From the NCBI GenBank assembly GCA_963921795.1, contig OY997640.1, forward strand, positions 10,359,737 through 10,423,736: 64,000 bases of DNA, read 5' to 3'. Under the pieces are notes generated by a model. It searched no databases. It was not told where the DNA came from and saw only the letters and a list, made by a program, of their open reading frames with translations. This DNA is from Nannobrachium achirus. Taxonomy: Eukaryota; Chordata; Actinopteri; Myctophiformes; Myctophidae. Position 1 is the first letter of the stretch; each line of letters starts with the position of its first letter. The translations under genes and the position numbers were made by a program. Shown here in pieces: positions 9,574 to 19,470 of the stretch.

Positions 9574-10865
9574 GAGGGCGCGGCGTGATGATGGAGTCGG
9601 AGTCAGAGAGCGAGATTCAAACTGAAGAAGATTCAAGAGGAAATGAAAATAAAAGGAAAAGAGAAGGAGAAAGCGCAGCAAGTGATGGAAATGACGCGGA
9701 AGAAAGTTATGTTGTTGGAATGAGAGCTGTCAAGAAAGTGGATGGGATCTTTAGGGATCGGCACAGTGTTTCAATGTTTGTCGGGAAGAAAATAGGAGAG
9801 GTGAAATCTGTTCGAATTGCTAGAAGTGGATTTGTAGTAATAGAGTGCAAGTCAGAAAGGCAAATGGCGAAGGCATTTGATAACATTAAGAAGTTTGATG
9901 GACACAGAGTTGACTGTTTTGAGCTTGGTGGAAAAGCAAGGAGTGTGGGCGTCATAAGTGGTGTGCCGCTCTCAGTGGAGTTGGATTCATTTCGTGACCA
10001 GATAATCGTACACAAAGTAAGGAGAATGAAACGTTTCAGAGAAGGGAAAAGTGAGGACAGCCTGTCGCTGTACATTGAGTTTAACGAGGAGCTGCCAGAA
10101 AGGATGTATATTGACTATGTTGTATACAAAGTCAGGCCATTTGAGAGAGGCCCTCTCAGATGCTATTGTTGCCAGGCCTACGGTCATGCTGCGGCCGTAT
10201 GTAGAGGAATCAGGAAATGTTCGAGATGTGGAGAAGAGAAATGCAAGGATGAGTGTACAACAGAGAGGAGCGAGCCAACATGTATACACTGTAAAGGGAA
10301 GCACTATGCAGGGGCATCAGTTTGCCCTAAAAGAAGAAGGGAAGAAAGTATAAAGAAGATCCGAGTTGGAAAGGGAATTACCTACGCAGAGGCAGTAAAG
10401 AGAATGGAGGAAGGAAACAAAAGGGTGATTGAACATGAGGAGGAAAGAACAAAGAGAGCAGAGCAAATTTGCATGGATAGGAAGCAGTTTCTGGCGTTTA
10501 TCGCCATGGTGGTAAATTGCGCAATGGAAATTAAAGGCAAAACGGAAAGGATCAAGATGATACTAGAGGCAGCCAGGAGATTCTTGAAGATAGATGACAT
10601 AAGTGGAGAGGACTTGGACAACCTATTGAGGGAAGGATTTGCTCCAGCCCAGGATGCTGGGTCTGGGGTAAATATGGACTAAATATGGAAGAGGATAAAG
10701 GGACTTTGGGGGGGATGTTATCATTGGACAGGTTTTTGAAACGTGTCGCATAATAGTACTCAGCTATAAATAGTAGTGCAAGGAGTGCACTAGATACTCC
10801 GGTATAGTAGGTGGCGGTATACACCTTACGGTTGTCACCCGCCATTAAACCAAAAGAAGAAGAAG
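9574..10865 (+). mobile_element. I/Nimb-like LINE copy lacking ORF2, with 13-bp target duplication
   Basis: The 13-bp duplication AAGTAACGCTGAG is perfect at 9561-9573 and 10866-10878. The element therefore starts 11 bp before the ORF1 start codon and ends in an (AAG)n tail. The 3' untranslated part has GGTGGCGGTATACACC and CCCGCCATTAAACC, the tail style of teleost I-group (Nimb-like) LINEs. Only about 180 bp separate the ORF1 stop from the tail, so the whole endonuclease/reverse transcriptase ORF2 is absent. Confidence 0.85.
9585..10682 (+). CDS. LINE ORF1 protein with CCHC zinc knuckles, 365 aa, intact
   Basis: ORF1 proteins of I-group LINEs bind the element RNA and form the ribonucleoprotein used for retrotransposition. 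The N-terminus (1-45) is acidic and lysine-rich. Residues about 45-185 look like the RRM-like region of this protein type. A canonical CX2CX4HX4C knuckle lies at about 193-206 (CYCCQAYGHAAAVC), a cysteine-rich variant at about 212-224 (CSRCGEEKCKDEC) and a third at about 233-247 (CIHCKGKHYAGASVC). The motif ITYAEAVKRME follows. A lysine- and arginine-rich C-terminus ends the protein. The frame has no stop or frameshift, which is unusual for a fish LINE copy that has lost its ORF2. The start could be any of the first three Met codons. Confidence 0.85.
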   Translation: MMMESESESEIQTEEDSRGNENKRKREGESAASDGNDAEESYVVGMRAVKKVDGIFRDRHSVSMFVGKKIGEVKSVRIARSGFVVIECKSERQMAKAFDNIKKFDGHRVDCFELGGKARSVGVISGVPLSVELDSFRDQIIVHKVRRMKRFREGKSEDSLSLYIEFNEELPERMYIDYVVYKVRPFERGPLRCYCCQAYGHAAAVCRGIRKCSRCGEEKCKDECTTERSEPTCIHCKGKHYAGASVCPKRRREESIKKIRVGKGITYAEAVKRMEEGNKRVIEHEEERTKRAEQICMDRKQFLAFIAMVVNCAMEIKGKTERIKMILEAARRFLKIDDISGEDLDNLLREGFAPAQDAGSGVNMD

Positions 10866-10938
10866 AAGTAACGCTGAGACCACGGTAGCCATAATGAAGG
10901 GAAAATAATCAAAATATTAAGCATCTACTCGTTTAAAT

Positions 10939-11135
10939 CCACTGGTTCTCAAACTGTTTCATGTCAAGGACCCCCAAATTGACAATTACTAGCCCCCATG
11001 TGAAAAGATAAGCCAGGGACCCCCATAAGAGAAGATTTTTACAGCTCTAGCAGTGATTCTCAACTATTTCAATTTCATGGATCCCCAGTTTGACATGCTT
11101 TAGGCTACGCTACGGACCCCCATTTAAAGGTAGCC
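10939..11135. mobile_element. hAT-like element fragments (GGTTCTCAAAC ends)
   Basis: Two GTTCTCAAACTG / GATTCTCAACTAT ends, each followed by CAAGGACCCCC-like runs, suggest nested or tandem hAT-type fragments. I see no clear duplication. Sequence to 11690 holds no gene. Confidence 0.45.
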
Positions 11136-11691
11136 TATTTCTATTTTTGGGACACCAATTTATATTGTAAAATCAATGTTAATTCAACTCTGAGAGTGCA
11201 CTACAAACGAAACCAAATGGACGCTAACCCATTTGGTTCCATTCGTATCTGGATCTGCTCGTTTGACCAGTGGAGGGCGTTAAAGTTCTCACTTGTGTCA
11301 CGCTAGAAAAATGCTAATAACAGTTGTGCTGTAAGACTTTTTAGTTGGTTAAGATCTTATTAATGGTTGGTTGTTGGACATGGTTAAATTAGTTTGGAAT
11401 CGTTGAGATCCTCTTAACGGTTGGTTGTTTGTTTGACATGGTTAATGTGTTGTTGAGGCTAGATTAATGGGTCATATTTAATCTTTATGCATGATTACAT
11501 TTTTAACAATGGTTTTCATGTTGTTTTCAAATGTTCATTTTGTTATCTTTGTCTTGTAATCTGTACCTAATTAATGTTTCCCTTTTATCTGTATTGTGCT
11601 GGTGTTGTACTGTCATTATAGATGATATTTGTATTTAGGCTATAACCCATTTAGAACGGGTACACATTATAGTGTATCATTATGTTATGCT

Positions 11692-12206
11692 TTAACTATT
11701 GAAAAATAGCAGATGTACAAGCACACAGCACGGCACCGAGTGCCGTGCTGCGAGCTTGTAGATCTGCTATTTTTGAAAAATAATGAAAATTTGAATTTTG
11801 ACCTGATTCTATAAGTGTCTTTTGAATCCTTCTAAGGTTTTTGGAAAAACCCTATGTTTCTATGTCAGCAATCTGGCTAGCCATCGTCAAAGAAAAGGTC
11901 CTTTTCACATAACTGGAGCTCAGTTAGTCTGTTCTCGAGAGACTGCTAGGTCAGTGGTTCTCAAAGTTTTTCATGTGAAGGACCCCCAAAATGATATTTA
12001 TTTGGCCACGGACCCCCATCTCAAAATATTTAGTTCCAGGGACCCCCCAGAAGCAACATTTGAGTTACAAACTTTGAAAATACATATATTCAAAGATTTG
12101 CACACATTTTCATGACTTTTTCCAAAAATATCAGATCTACAAGCTCGCAGCGCGGCACTTGGTGCCATGCTTTGAGCTTGTATATCTGCTATGTTTCAAT
12201 AGTTAA
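11692..12206. mobile_element. composite foldback element with two hairpin cassettes
   Basis: The outer arms TTTAACTATTGAAA (left) and TTTCAATAGTTAAA (right) carry TTAA at 11692-11695 and 12203-12206. A hairpin cassette sits just inside each end (11701-11774 and 12124-12193). The apices differ: CAGCACGGCAC/TGCCGTGCTG in the first, CGCGGCAC/GTGCCATG in the second. A hAT-type sequence starting CAGTGGTTCTCAAAG lies between them at about 11952. Confidence 0.7.
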
Positions 12207-12219
12207 AGCAGTCAATAAT

Positions 12220-13294
12220 TCTAGGCCTAAAGGGTGTTATTGGTATTATGATGATGGAGAAAAGTTGGGGTATAATCTGAAGGCATTGAGATCATTTCAA
12301 GCCCTCATTACAAGGTCAAATAAAAGCTGATGGCTGACATGTTCCCAAGGCCAAAGTTAATTTCAGATGAATATTTTATAATGCCACATTCTAGCTTGAA
12401 AACTAGTGGGAAACAATATCTTAACTGTGTTGTTTTTAGACAACAATAAGTTAGACAGTAGACACTTATTTTTATAATGAGTCATAGTTTGTTAACTGGT
12501 AATTATGAAAACGTTTCCTTTCAATACAGTACTTGATTTATTTCTATGTAGGTGTGATCTAGGTACGGTATGAAACAATGTCCACTTAACTGTATTGTTT
12601 TCAATAGTAGGCCTATATTTGATTGTGTTTTGTGCTTGCGGTGTCTGTTCGTAATGTGTTTTATAATCATTTCATTTTGTGTCATTTTACAGGCAGAAGC
12701 TGAAATAGAGAAGAAGGGAAGCTGAAAGATGGAAGAGGGGAAGCTGAAAGATGGAAGAGGAGTATTGAAATTGTGACGAGAACTTGAATATGGAGAGAAG
12801 TCGAGGTATTAGTTAGATCTGAAGGCATTGAGATCATTTCACTCCATCAGACAAGGTAAGCTAAAAGCTGATCTCTGACATGTTCACAAACGCAGCCTGG
12901 GGTCGACGTCAGCAAGGAAATGCGGTCGCAAAAGGCCCCTTATTGTAAATGGCTCTGGATTAAGAGCGTTTGAAAATATGTTCTTTGATCTGCATTTGAA
13001 TGTGTTTGTAACCTATGTGTATAGCTTTGGTGTAGATTATTGATGTTTGGATTTCATAGATTTTTATGAATAGGTTCTTGGTTTACCTACATTTTTAGTT
13101 GACTACTTCTAGGCATTTGATATGTGGCCGCCCTGGTGTCGCGGTTAGAGCACACGCCTTTCCCATCATGGGATCAAACGAGGCCGGGGTAGACGCCAGC
13201 AAGGAAATGCGGTCGAAATGGCCCCTTATTCTAAATAGTTTGAAAATATCTTCTTTGACTTCTTTTATTACTTCTAGGCATTTGATATGGGGCC
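12220..13294 (+). repeat. tandem array, diverged left edge
   Basis: It starts with an old copy of the array block (GGCATTGAGATCATTTCAAG at 12282-12301; TTTTTAGACAACAATAAG). A D-type exon-like segment follows (12693-12855), then two decayed tRNA-like units (about 12890-12965 and 13124-13225). A third begins at 13286 and is broken by the BEL/Pao LTR at 13295. Confidence 0.7.
12693..12855 (+). other. exon-like segment D (first copy)
   Basis: It is flanked by CATTTTACAG and ACAAG|GTAAGC, a strong acceptor and donor. The body is GA-rich (GCTGAAATAGAGAAGAAGGG). Later copies start at 19137, 21823, 25457, 30034, 36902, 41477, 45112, 47242, 49890 and 52336, each about 141 nt. A last copy near 59083 has lost the acceptor. 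No frame is open throughout, so if it is spliced it is non-coding. Confidence 0.5.
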
Positions 13295-13754
13295 TGTAGA
13301 TTAACTACGTTCAAAATGAATAATTCCACAGGAGGACGTAAAATAATGTAATAGAAGTCTTTGCTTTATATAGGAAAAAAGGGTAACAAGAAAAAAAGGT
13401 ACAGAGATCCTTTGTAAATAAATCTTTTGTTGGCTTTCTAGTTCTGATGCTCTGCTGCTACTCAGTTAAGAGTCAGGAAGTAATCTCTCTAACTCCCGGT
13501 CTTTTTACGCTACGCCTTATGGGAGTTGAAGTTCTAGACAATTCAAGCAAATAGAAAATCGGTCTCAGATCCTTTTAACCCAAACACTGGATTATGAATT
13601 CAATTCCTTTTAACTGTAAATAGCAACATTTAACTAAAGTAAATATAAATAATTAATAGCAGCTTTTTAACTCAATGCCATGTCATGAAATATAATCACA
13701 ATGAAATATTATAAGCATAAATGAACTTAATTAACTCACTAATACGTTACAACA
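13295..13754 (-). repeat. BEL/Pao 3' LTR (element on minus strand)
   Basis: In element orientation it starts TGTTGTAACG and ends TTAATCTACA (TG...CA). A purine tract (GGGGGGGAGGA, element sense) lies immediately upstream at 13755 onward, as expected for a 3' LTR. It is inserted into a tRNA-like unit of the array after GATATGGGGCC. Confidence 0.75.
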
Positions 13755-14027
13755 TCCTCCCCCCCATGAACTACTGTTCATTAAATCTCAAGACAGTACA
13801 GTAACTGAACAGGTCTCCTTAGCAAAGTCGGACCATGCACGACCTGACAAGTCCATCTCGGCCTGTAAACAGTTCTGTGATTCTTCCCAGTTTCCAGGTT
13901 TGTCTGTCTTCTCTGATGAGCACCACGTCACCCACTTTCACTGGGGTGGGTGTCAGTGTGGCACAGCGGTGCGCTGACTTCAGGTCTAACAGGTAGTCCT
14001 TACGCCAGGCATTCCAAAAGCTGGTTG

Positions 14028-14888
14028 TTAGTCTCTGCCTGTACTTCCATCTTCAAGTGATCTCTGCCTTGTTGGCAGTTGGGTGCTGTGTGTCAGCAGG
14101 GAAGGAGAGGTCAGTCGTTTTCCCACCAGGAAGTGGGCTGGGGTCAGTGGCTGTGGTTCATCCACTTCATTGTTCACAAAGGTCAGCGGCCTTGAGTTTA
14201 CGATAGCCTCCACTTCGGTCAGTACTGTGCACATCTCTTCAAAGTTTAGTGAGGCTTTCCCAAGGACTTTCTTCAGGCAGGTTTTTACTGATCGGACGAG
14301 TCTCTCCCAGAATCCACCCCACCAGGCTGCTCGCTCTGCGATGAACTTCCAGGTGACGCCTTTTTCTGAGAAGAACTCTAGTAGCTGGGGTTCTTTGATA
14401 GCTTTCCACAGCTCTTTGAGGTCCTGATCAGCTCTCTTGAACGTTCTGGCATTGTCTGAGTAGATTATTTTGCATAATCCTCTTCTCGCGATGAATCTCT
14501 TAAGCGCTAACAGGAATGGCTCTGTTGACTGATCTGTGACCAGTTCCAGGTGTACTGCTCTGGTTACAGCACAGGTGAATAGTGCAATGTATAGCTTCTT
14601 CACAGAGTCATCTGCCTTCACATAAAGCGGCCCTGCAAAATCCACACCTGTGACTTCGAATGGTGGGGATTGAGTTATTCTGTCTTTGAGCAAGGGCACA
14701 GTAATCTGCTGTGCAGCTTTTGCTTTGAATCGTTTACATCCGGCCACAGTGCTCTTGACTAGCTGCCTGGCACGCAGGATCCAGTATCTCTCTCTCACTT
14801 GTACAAGAGTGTCTCTCACTCCTGAGTGCATCACTTTTTCATGACAGCTCTGTATCAGCAGTTCTGAGTATCTGTTTTTATTGGGCAT
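14028..14888 (-). pseudogene. BEL/Pao integrase domain, remnant
   Basis: The 286-residue frame has the H2C2 zinc-binding region (HEKVMHSGVRD...C) and the catalytic D,D-E core: Asp in TGVDFAGPLY, Asp in IYSDNARTF and Glu in WWGGFWERLVRSVK. NSRPLTFV and LTPAHFLVGKRL follow, typical of BEL/Pao integrases. The zinc-binding second Cys appears as Arg (GCKRFKA instead of CxxC), and the frame breaks near the C-terminus (after LPTRQRSLEDG). The surrounding polyprotein has stops, so it is not a functional gene. Confidence 0.85.
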
Positions 14889-15127
14889 AATTCATGGATG
14901 CTGCTCTCTCTATGTGAAGTCGGATGCTGCAGCCTTCCTCCCACACTGAGCAGCTCGTGCTCATCCAGGAAAGGTTTGAGTTCTTTGATTTTACAGTCAT
15001 TGTGAAGGGCCTTTTCTGTCTCCAGTTGTTTTATTTCTTGGCTGAAGCTCTGTTTCTGTGTTGTCTTGATCCAGTATTTTTCTGGTTCACTGGTTCAGTG
15101 GGGTCTGTGTCGTTGGCAGCAAGCTGC

Positions 15128-15911
15128 ACAGTGATCTGTTGGCTGGACTTTAGTTCTGCATTCACTGCAACATAGTCGTGTTCAGTCTCCTCTGACTGAT
15201 CAGGTGATGTCAGAACGCTGGGCCCGTTCCACCATAGCTGGTTCTGTATCAGGCTCTCAACACTTTGTCCTCTTGTGGGGAGGTCAGCTGGATTGACCTT
15301 TCCTGCGATGTGAGACCACGTCTCAGGGTTGGATCTCGGTCACTCTGTTTGCAACAAACTGTTTCCACTTCTGAGTTGAGCTGCAGATTTTCACGTAAGT
15401 ATTAACTGAGTAAGTATGGAAAGATTTCCCCTTTACTTTACAGGTAATATACAGTTGCAGTGCATCCAGGAGATGATTTCTACATGATATTGTAAATGTT
15501 CATTATTTATGTTTTAGATTCAGTGATCTGTTGGCTGGACTTTAGTTCTGCATTCACTGCAACATAGTCGTGTTCAGTCTCCTCTGACTGATCAGGTGAT
15601 GTCAGAACGCTGGGCCCGTTCCACCATAGCTGGTTCTGTATCAGGCTCTCAACACTTTGTCCTCTTGTGGGGAGGTCAGCTGGATTGACCTTTCCTGCGA
15701 TGTGAGACCACGTCTCAGGGTTGGATCTCGGTCACTCTGTTTGCAACAAACTGTTTCCACTTCTGAGTTGAGCTGCAGATTTTCACGTAAGTATTAACTG
15801 AGTAAGTATGGAAAGATTTCCCCTTTACTTTACAGGTAATATACAGTTGCAGTGCATCCAGGAGATGATTTCTACATGATATTGTAAATGTTCATTATTT
15901 ATGTTTTAGAT
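15128..15911. repeat. 393-bp tandem duplication spanning the BEL/array junction
   Basis: 15128-15520 and 15521 to about 15911 are nearly identical. Each copy holds the 5' part of the BEL fragment plus adjoining array sequence. The duplication therefore happened after the BEL insertion and shows that the array kept expanding. Confidence 0.85.
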
Positions 15912-17729
15912 TCTTTGATATGGGGCCGCCCTGGTGTCGCGGTTAGAGCACACGCCTTTCCCGTCGTGGGTTCAAACGCAACCGGGGTCGACGTCAGTGT
16001 GGAATTGCGGTCGCAACGGGCCCCTTATTGTAAGATGAAGATGAAGAAGAGAAGAGGAAATAAGAAGATGAAGAGGGACATAATGAAGAGAATACAATGA
16101 TGAAGAGGAGGTTGTATGCGTGCCTGATTTTCACGTAAGTATTAACTGAGTAAGTATGGAAAGATGTCCCCTTTACTTTACAGGTCATATACAGATGCAG
16201 TGCATCCAGGAGATGATTTCTACATGATATTGTAAATGTTCATTGTTTATGTTTTGGATTCTTTGATATGGGGCCGCCCTGGTGTCGCGGTTAGAGCACG
16301 CGCCTTTCCCGTCGTGGGTTCAAACGCAGCCAGGGTCGACGTCAGCAAGGAAACGCGGTCGCAAAGGGACCCTTATTCTATAGGGGCCGCCCTATTGTAG
16401 CTGTTTGAGCACACGCCTTTCCCGTCGTGGGTTAAAACGCAGCCGGGGTCGACGTCAACGTGGAATTGCGGTCCCTGCGGGCCCCTTATTGTAAGATGAA
16501 GATGAAGAAGAGAAGAGGAAAAAAGAAGATGAAGAGGGACATAATGAAGAGAATACAATGATGAAGAGGAGGTTGTATGCGTGCCTGATTTTCACGTAAG
16601 TATTAACTGAGTAAGTATGGAAAGATTTCCCCTTTACTTTACAGGTCATATACAGTTGCAGTGCATCCAGGAGATGATTTCTACATAATATTGTAAATGT
16701 TTATTATTTATTTTTTACGTTTTTTGATCTGTATTGTAATGTGTTCGTTTGATAGGCATCCTATCGTCAGACGAACATTTTATAATTCTTCCTTCTAGCT
16801 TGTTAACAAGGTAAGTGGGAAATAATCTGTCTTTAACTGTATTGTTTTTATTATTGTTTTTAGACAACAATAAATGTTTTTCTTTTGTTATAATACCTCC
16901 TACTGTAGCTTGTTAACTGGTAATCATGAATATGTTTCCCTTCACTACAGTACTACGCACCTGCTTTATTTTCATCTAGGTATAATCTAGGTATGGTATG
17001 AAACAATGTTTACTTGACTGTATTGTTCTAAATTTCATTTCTGACTTGTTGGATTCTTGTTGTTTTTAATATATAGTGTATCTAATCTACTTTCCTTTTC
17101 TTTTTTTTACAGGTTCCTCTCCGAAGGAACCATCACCTTATCGTGGTGGAGAGGTTTGCGTGCCCCAATGAACCTGGGAGCTGTGTTGTCTGGTGCCTAG
17201 TGCTCCTGGAAGGGTCTCCCATGGCAAATTGGTCTCTGGCGAGGGGCCTGACTAAGAATGGTTCAAGAAGACCCAAAGAGGATGAGATCATTTCACTCCA
17301 CCAGACAAGGTAAGCTAAAAGCTGATCTCTGACATGTTCACAAGTCCAAAGATAATCTCAGACAAACATCTGATATTTGATATGGGGCCGCCCTGGTGTC
17401 GCGGTTAGAGCACACGCCTTTCCCGTTGTGGGTTCAAACGCAGCCGGGGTCGACGTCAGCAAGGAAACGCGGTCGCAACGGGCCCCTTATTGTAAGATGA
17501 AGATGAAGAAGAGAAGAGGAAATAAGAAGATGAAGAGGGACATAATGAAGAGAATACAATGATGAAGAGGAGGTTGTATGCGTGCCTGATTTTCACGTAA
17601 GTTTTAACTGAGTAAGTATGGAAAGATGTCCCATTTACTTTACAGGTCATATACAGTTGCAGTGCATCCAGGAGATGATTTCTACATGATATTGTAAATG
17701 TTCATTGTTTATGTTTTAGATTCTTTGAT
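15912..17729 (+). repeat. tandem array, left edge with GA-rich units and first B segment
   Basis: The tRNA-like units here have the older form CCCTGGTGTCGCGGTTAGAG, followed by a GA-rich stretch (AAGATGAAGATGAAGAAGAG) and GATTTTCAC|GTAAGTATT. The first B exon-like segment begins at 17113 after a pyrimidine tract. Two further tRNA-like units follow from about 17384. Confidence 0.75.
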
Positions 17730-18356
17730 ATGGGGCCGCCCTAGTGTTGCTGTTAGAGCACACGCCTTTCCCGTCGTGGGTTCAAACGCAGCCGGGGTCG
17801 ACGTCAGCAAGGAAACGCGGTCGCAATGGGCCCCTTGTTCTGAATAGGGGCCGCCCTAGTGTAGCTGTTAGAGCACATGCCTTTCCCGTCGTGGGTTCAA
17901 ACGCAGCTGGGGTCGACGTCAGCGTGGATTCGCGGTCGCAACGGGCCCCATATTGTAAATCGCTCTGGATCAAGACCTGCTTGATTTTCACGTAAGTATT
18001 TTAATGTGTTCGTTTGATAGGCATCCTATCTTCTAGGCATGTGATATGGGGCCGCCCTAGTGTTGCTGTTAGAGCACACGCCTTTCCCGTCGTAGGTTCA
18101 AACGCAGCCGGGGTCGACGTCAGCAAGGAAACGCGGTCGCAATGGGCCCCTTGTTCTGAATAGGGGCCGCCCTAGTGTTGCTGTTAGAGCACACGCCTTT
18201 CCCGTCGTGGGTTCAAACGCAGCTGGGGTCGACGTCAGCGTGGAATTGCGGTCGCAACGGGCCCCATATTGTAAATCGCTCTGGATCAAGACCTGCTTGA
18301 TTTTCACGTAAGTATTTTAATGTGTTCGTTTGATAGGCATCCTATCGTCAGACGAA
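17730..18356 (+). repeat. 316-bp dimer array, group 1 (about 2 monomers)
   Basis: Each 316-bp monomer carries two tRNA-like units. Unit 1 ends CAGCAAGGAAACGCGGTCGC and unit 2 ends TCAGCGTGGAATTGCGGTCG. The closing part is GATTTTCAC, then GTAAGTATTTTAATGTG. The group ends with the hairpin GATAGGCATCCTATC followed by GTCAGACGAAC. Confidence 0.85.
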
Positions 18357-18676
18357 CATTTTATAATGCTTCCTTCTAGCTCCATATCAAGGTAAGTGAG
18401 AAATAATATGTCCTTAGCTGTATTGTTTTAATTATTTTTAGACAACAATAAATGTATTTTTTAATGCCTCCTACTGTAGCTTGTTAACTGGTAATCATGA
18501 AAATGTTTCCCTTCACTACAGTACAACACAGGCTTTATTTTTATCTAAGTATAATCTAGGTAAGGTATGAAACAATGTTTACTTAACTGTACTGTTTCTA
18601 AATTTCATTTCTGACTGTCTGATTCTTGTTGTTTGTAATATACTGTATATCTAATCTACTTTTCTTTTTTTTACAG

Positions 18677-18904
18677 GTTCCTCTCCGAAGGAACCATCAC
18701 CTTAACGTGGTGGAGAGGTTTGCGTGCCCCAATGAACCTGGGAGCTATGTTGTCTGGTGCCTTGTGCTCCTGGAAGGGTCTCCCATGGCAAATTGGTCTC
18801 TGGGGAGGGGCCTGACTAAGAATGGTTCAAGAAGACCCAAAGAGGATGATGAAGAGTATTAGTTCGATCTGAGGCATTGAGGTCATTTCACTCCATCAGA
18901 CAAG
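18677..18904 (+). other. exon-like, hairpin-rich segment B (representative copy)
   Basis: It is preceded by a pyrimidine tract and TTTTTTACAG and closes with ACAAG|GTAAGC. It begins with two adjacent hairpins, GGTTCC...GGAACC and CACC...GGTG. All copies carry an open frame (VPLRRNHHLNVVERFACPNE...). Between edge and core copies I count four amino-acid changes (I/N, G/E, C/Y, A/G) and one silent change (CTA/CTT), which does not suggest protein selection. Other copies start at 17113, 21363, 24997, 27756, 36442, 39201, 44652, 46782, 49430, 51876, 53838, 55716 and 57408 (14 in all). I do not know the family. Confidence 0.5.
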
Positions 18905-19470
18905 GTAAGCTAAAAGCTGATCTCTGACAAGGCCAGATGATTTAAGGCGAACATTTTTATAATGCCTCCTTCTAGCTTGATAACAAGGTAAGTGGGAACT
19001 AATCTCTCCTGATGTAGGTGTGATCTAGGTAAGGTATGTCCACTTAACTGTATTGTTTTCAAATGCATATTTGATTGTGTTTTGTGCGTCTTTAATGTGT
19101 TTTCTCATAATCATTTCATTTTGTGTCATTTTACAGGCAGATGCTGAAATGGAGAAGAAGGGAAGCTGATTGATGGAAGAGGAGAATTGAAATTGTGACG
19201 AGAACTTGAAGATGGAGAGAAGTTCAGTATAAGTTCCATCAGAAGGCATTTGAGATCATTTCACTCCATCAGACAAGGTAAGCTTGCTTTTCACTTAAGT
19301 ATTAACTGAGTAAGTATGGAAAGATGTCCCCTTTACTTAAGGTAATTTACAGTTGCAGTGCATCCAGGAGATGATTCCTACATAATATTGTAAATGTTTG
19401 TTATTTATTTTAAAAAATTGGTTCTTGGTTTACCTACGTTTTTAGGTTACTACTTCTAGGTATGTGATAT

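Larger units (their letters stand above)
13295..15375 (-). mobile_element. BEL/Pao retrotransposon fragment, 5'-truncated
   Basis: In element order: a degraded RNase H/tether region (about 15370-14900; motifs RSNPETWSHIAGKVNPADLP and LIQNQLWWNGPSVL, interrupted by stops), integrase (14888-14028), a C-terminal tail with GDVVLIREDRQTWKLGR and GRDGLVRSC (about 13940-13840), the purine tract and the 3' LTR. Gag, protease, reverse transcriptase and the 5' LTR are missing. At 15375 it abuts array sequence (ATTTTCACGTAAGTATT). Confidence 0.85.

Noticed and set aside
14083-14427. Plus-strand 114-aa ORF
   Set aside because: Antisense of the BEL/Pao integrase.
18626-18862. Segment B as a protein-coding exon (VPLRRNHHLN... 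frame)
   Set aside because: Open in all copies but replacement changes outnumber silent ones between edge and core; no initiator in the exon and the adjoining exon-like segments are closed in every frame.
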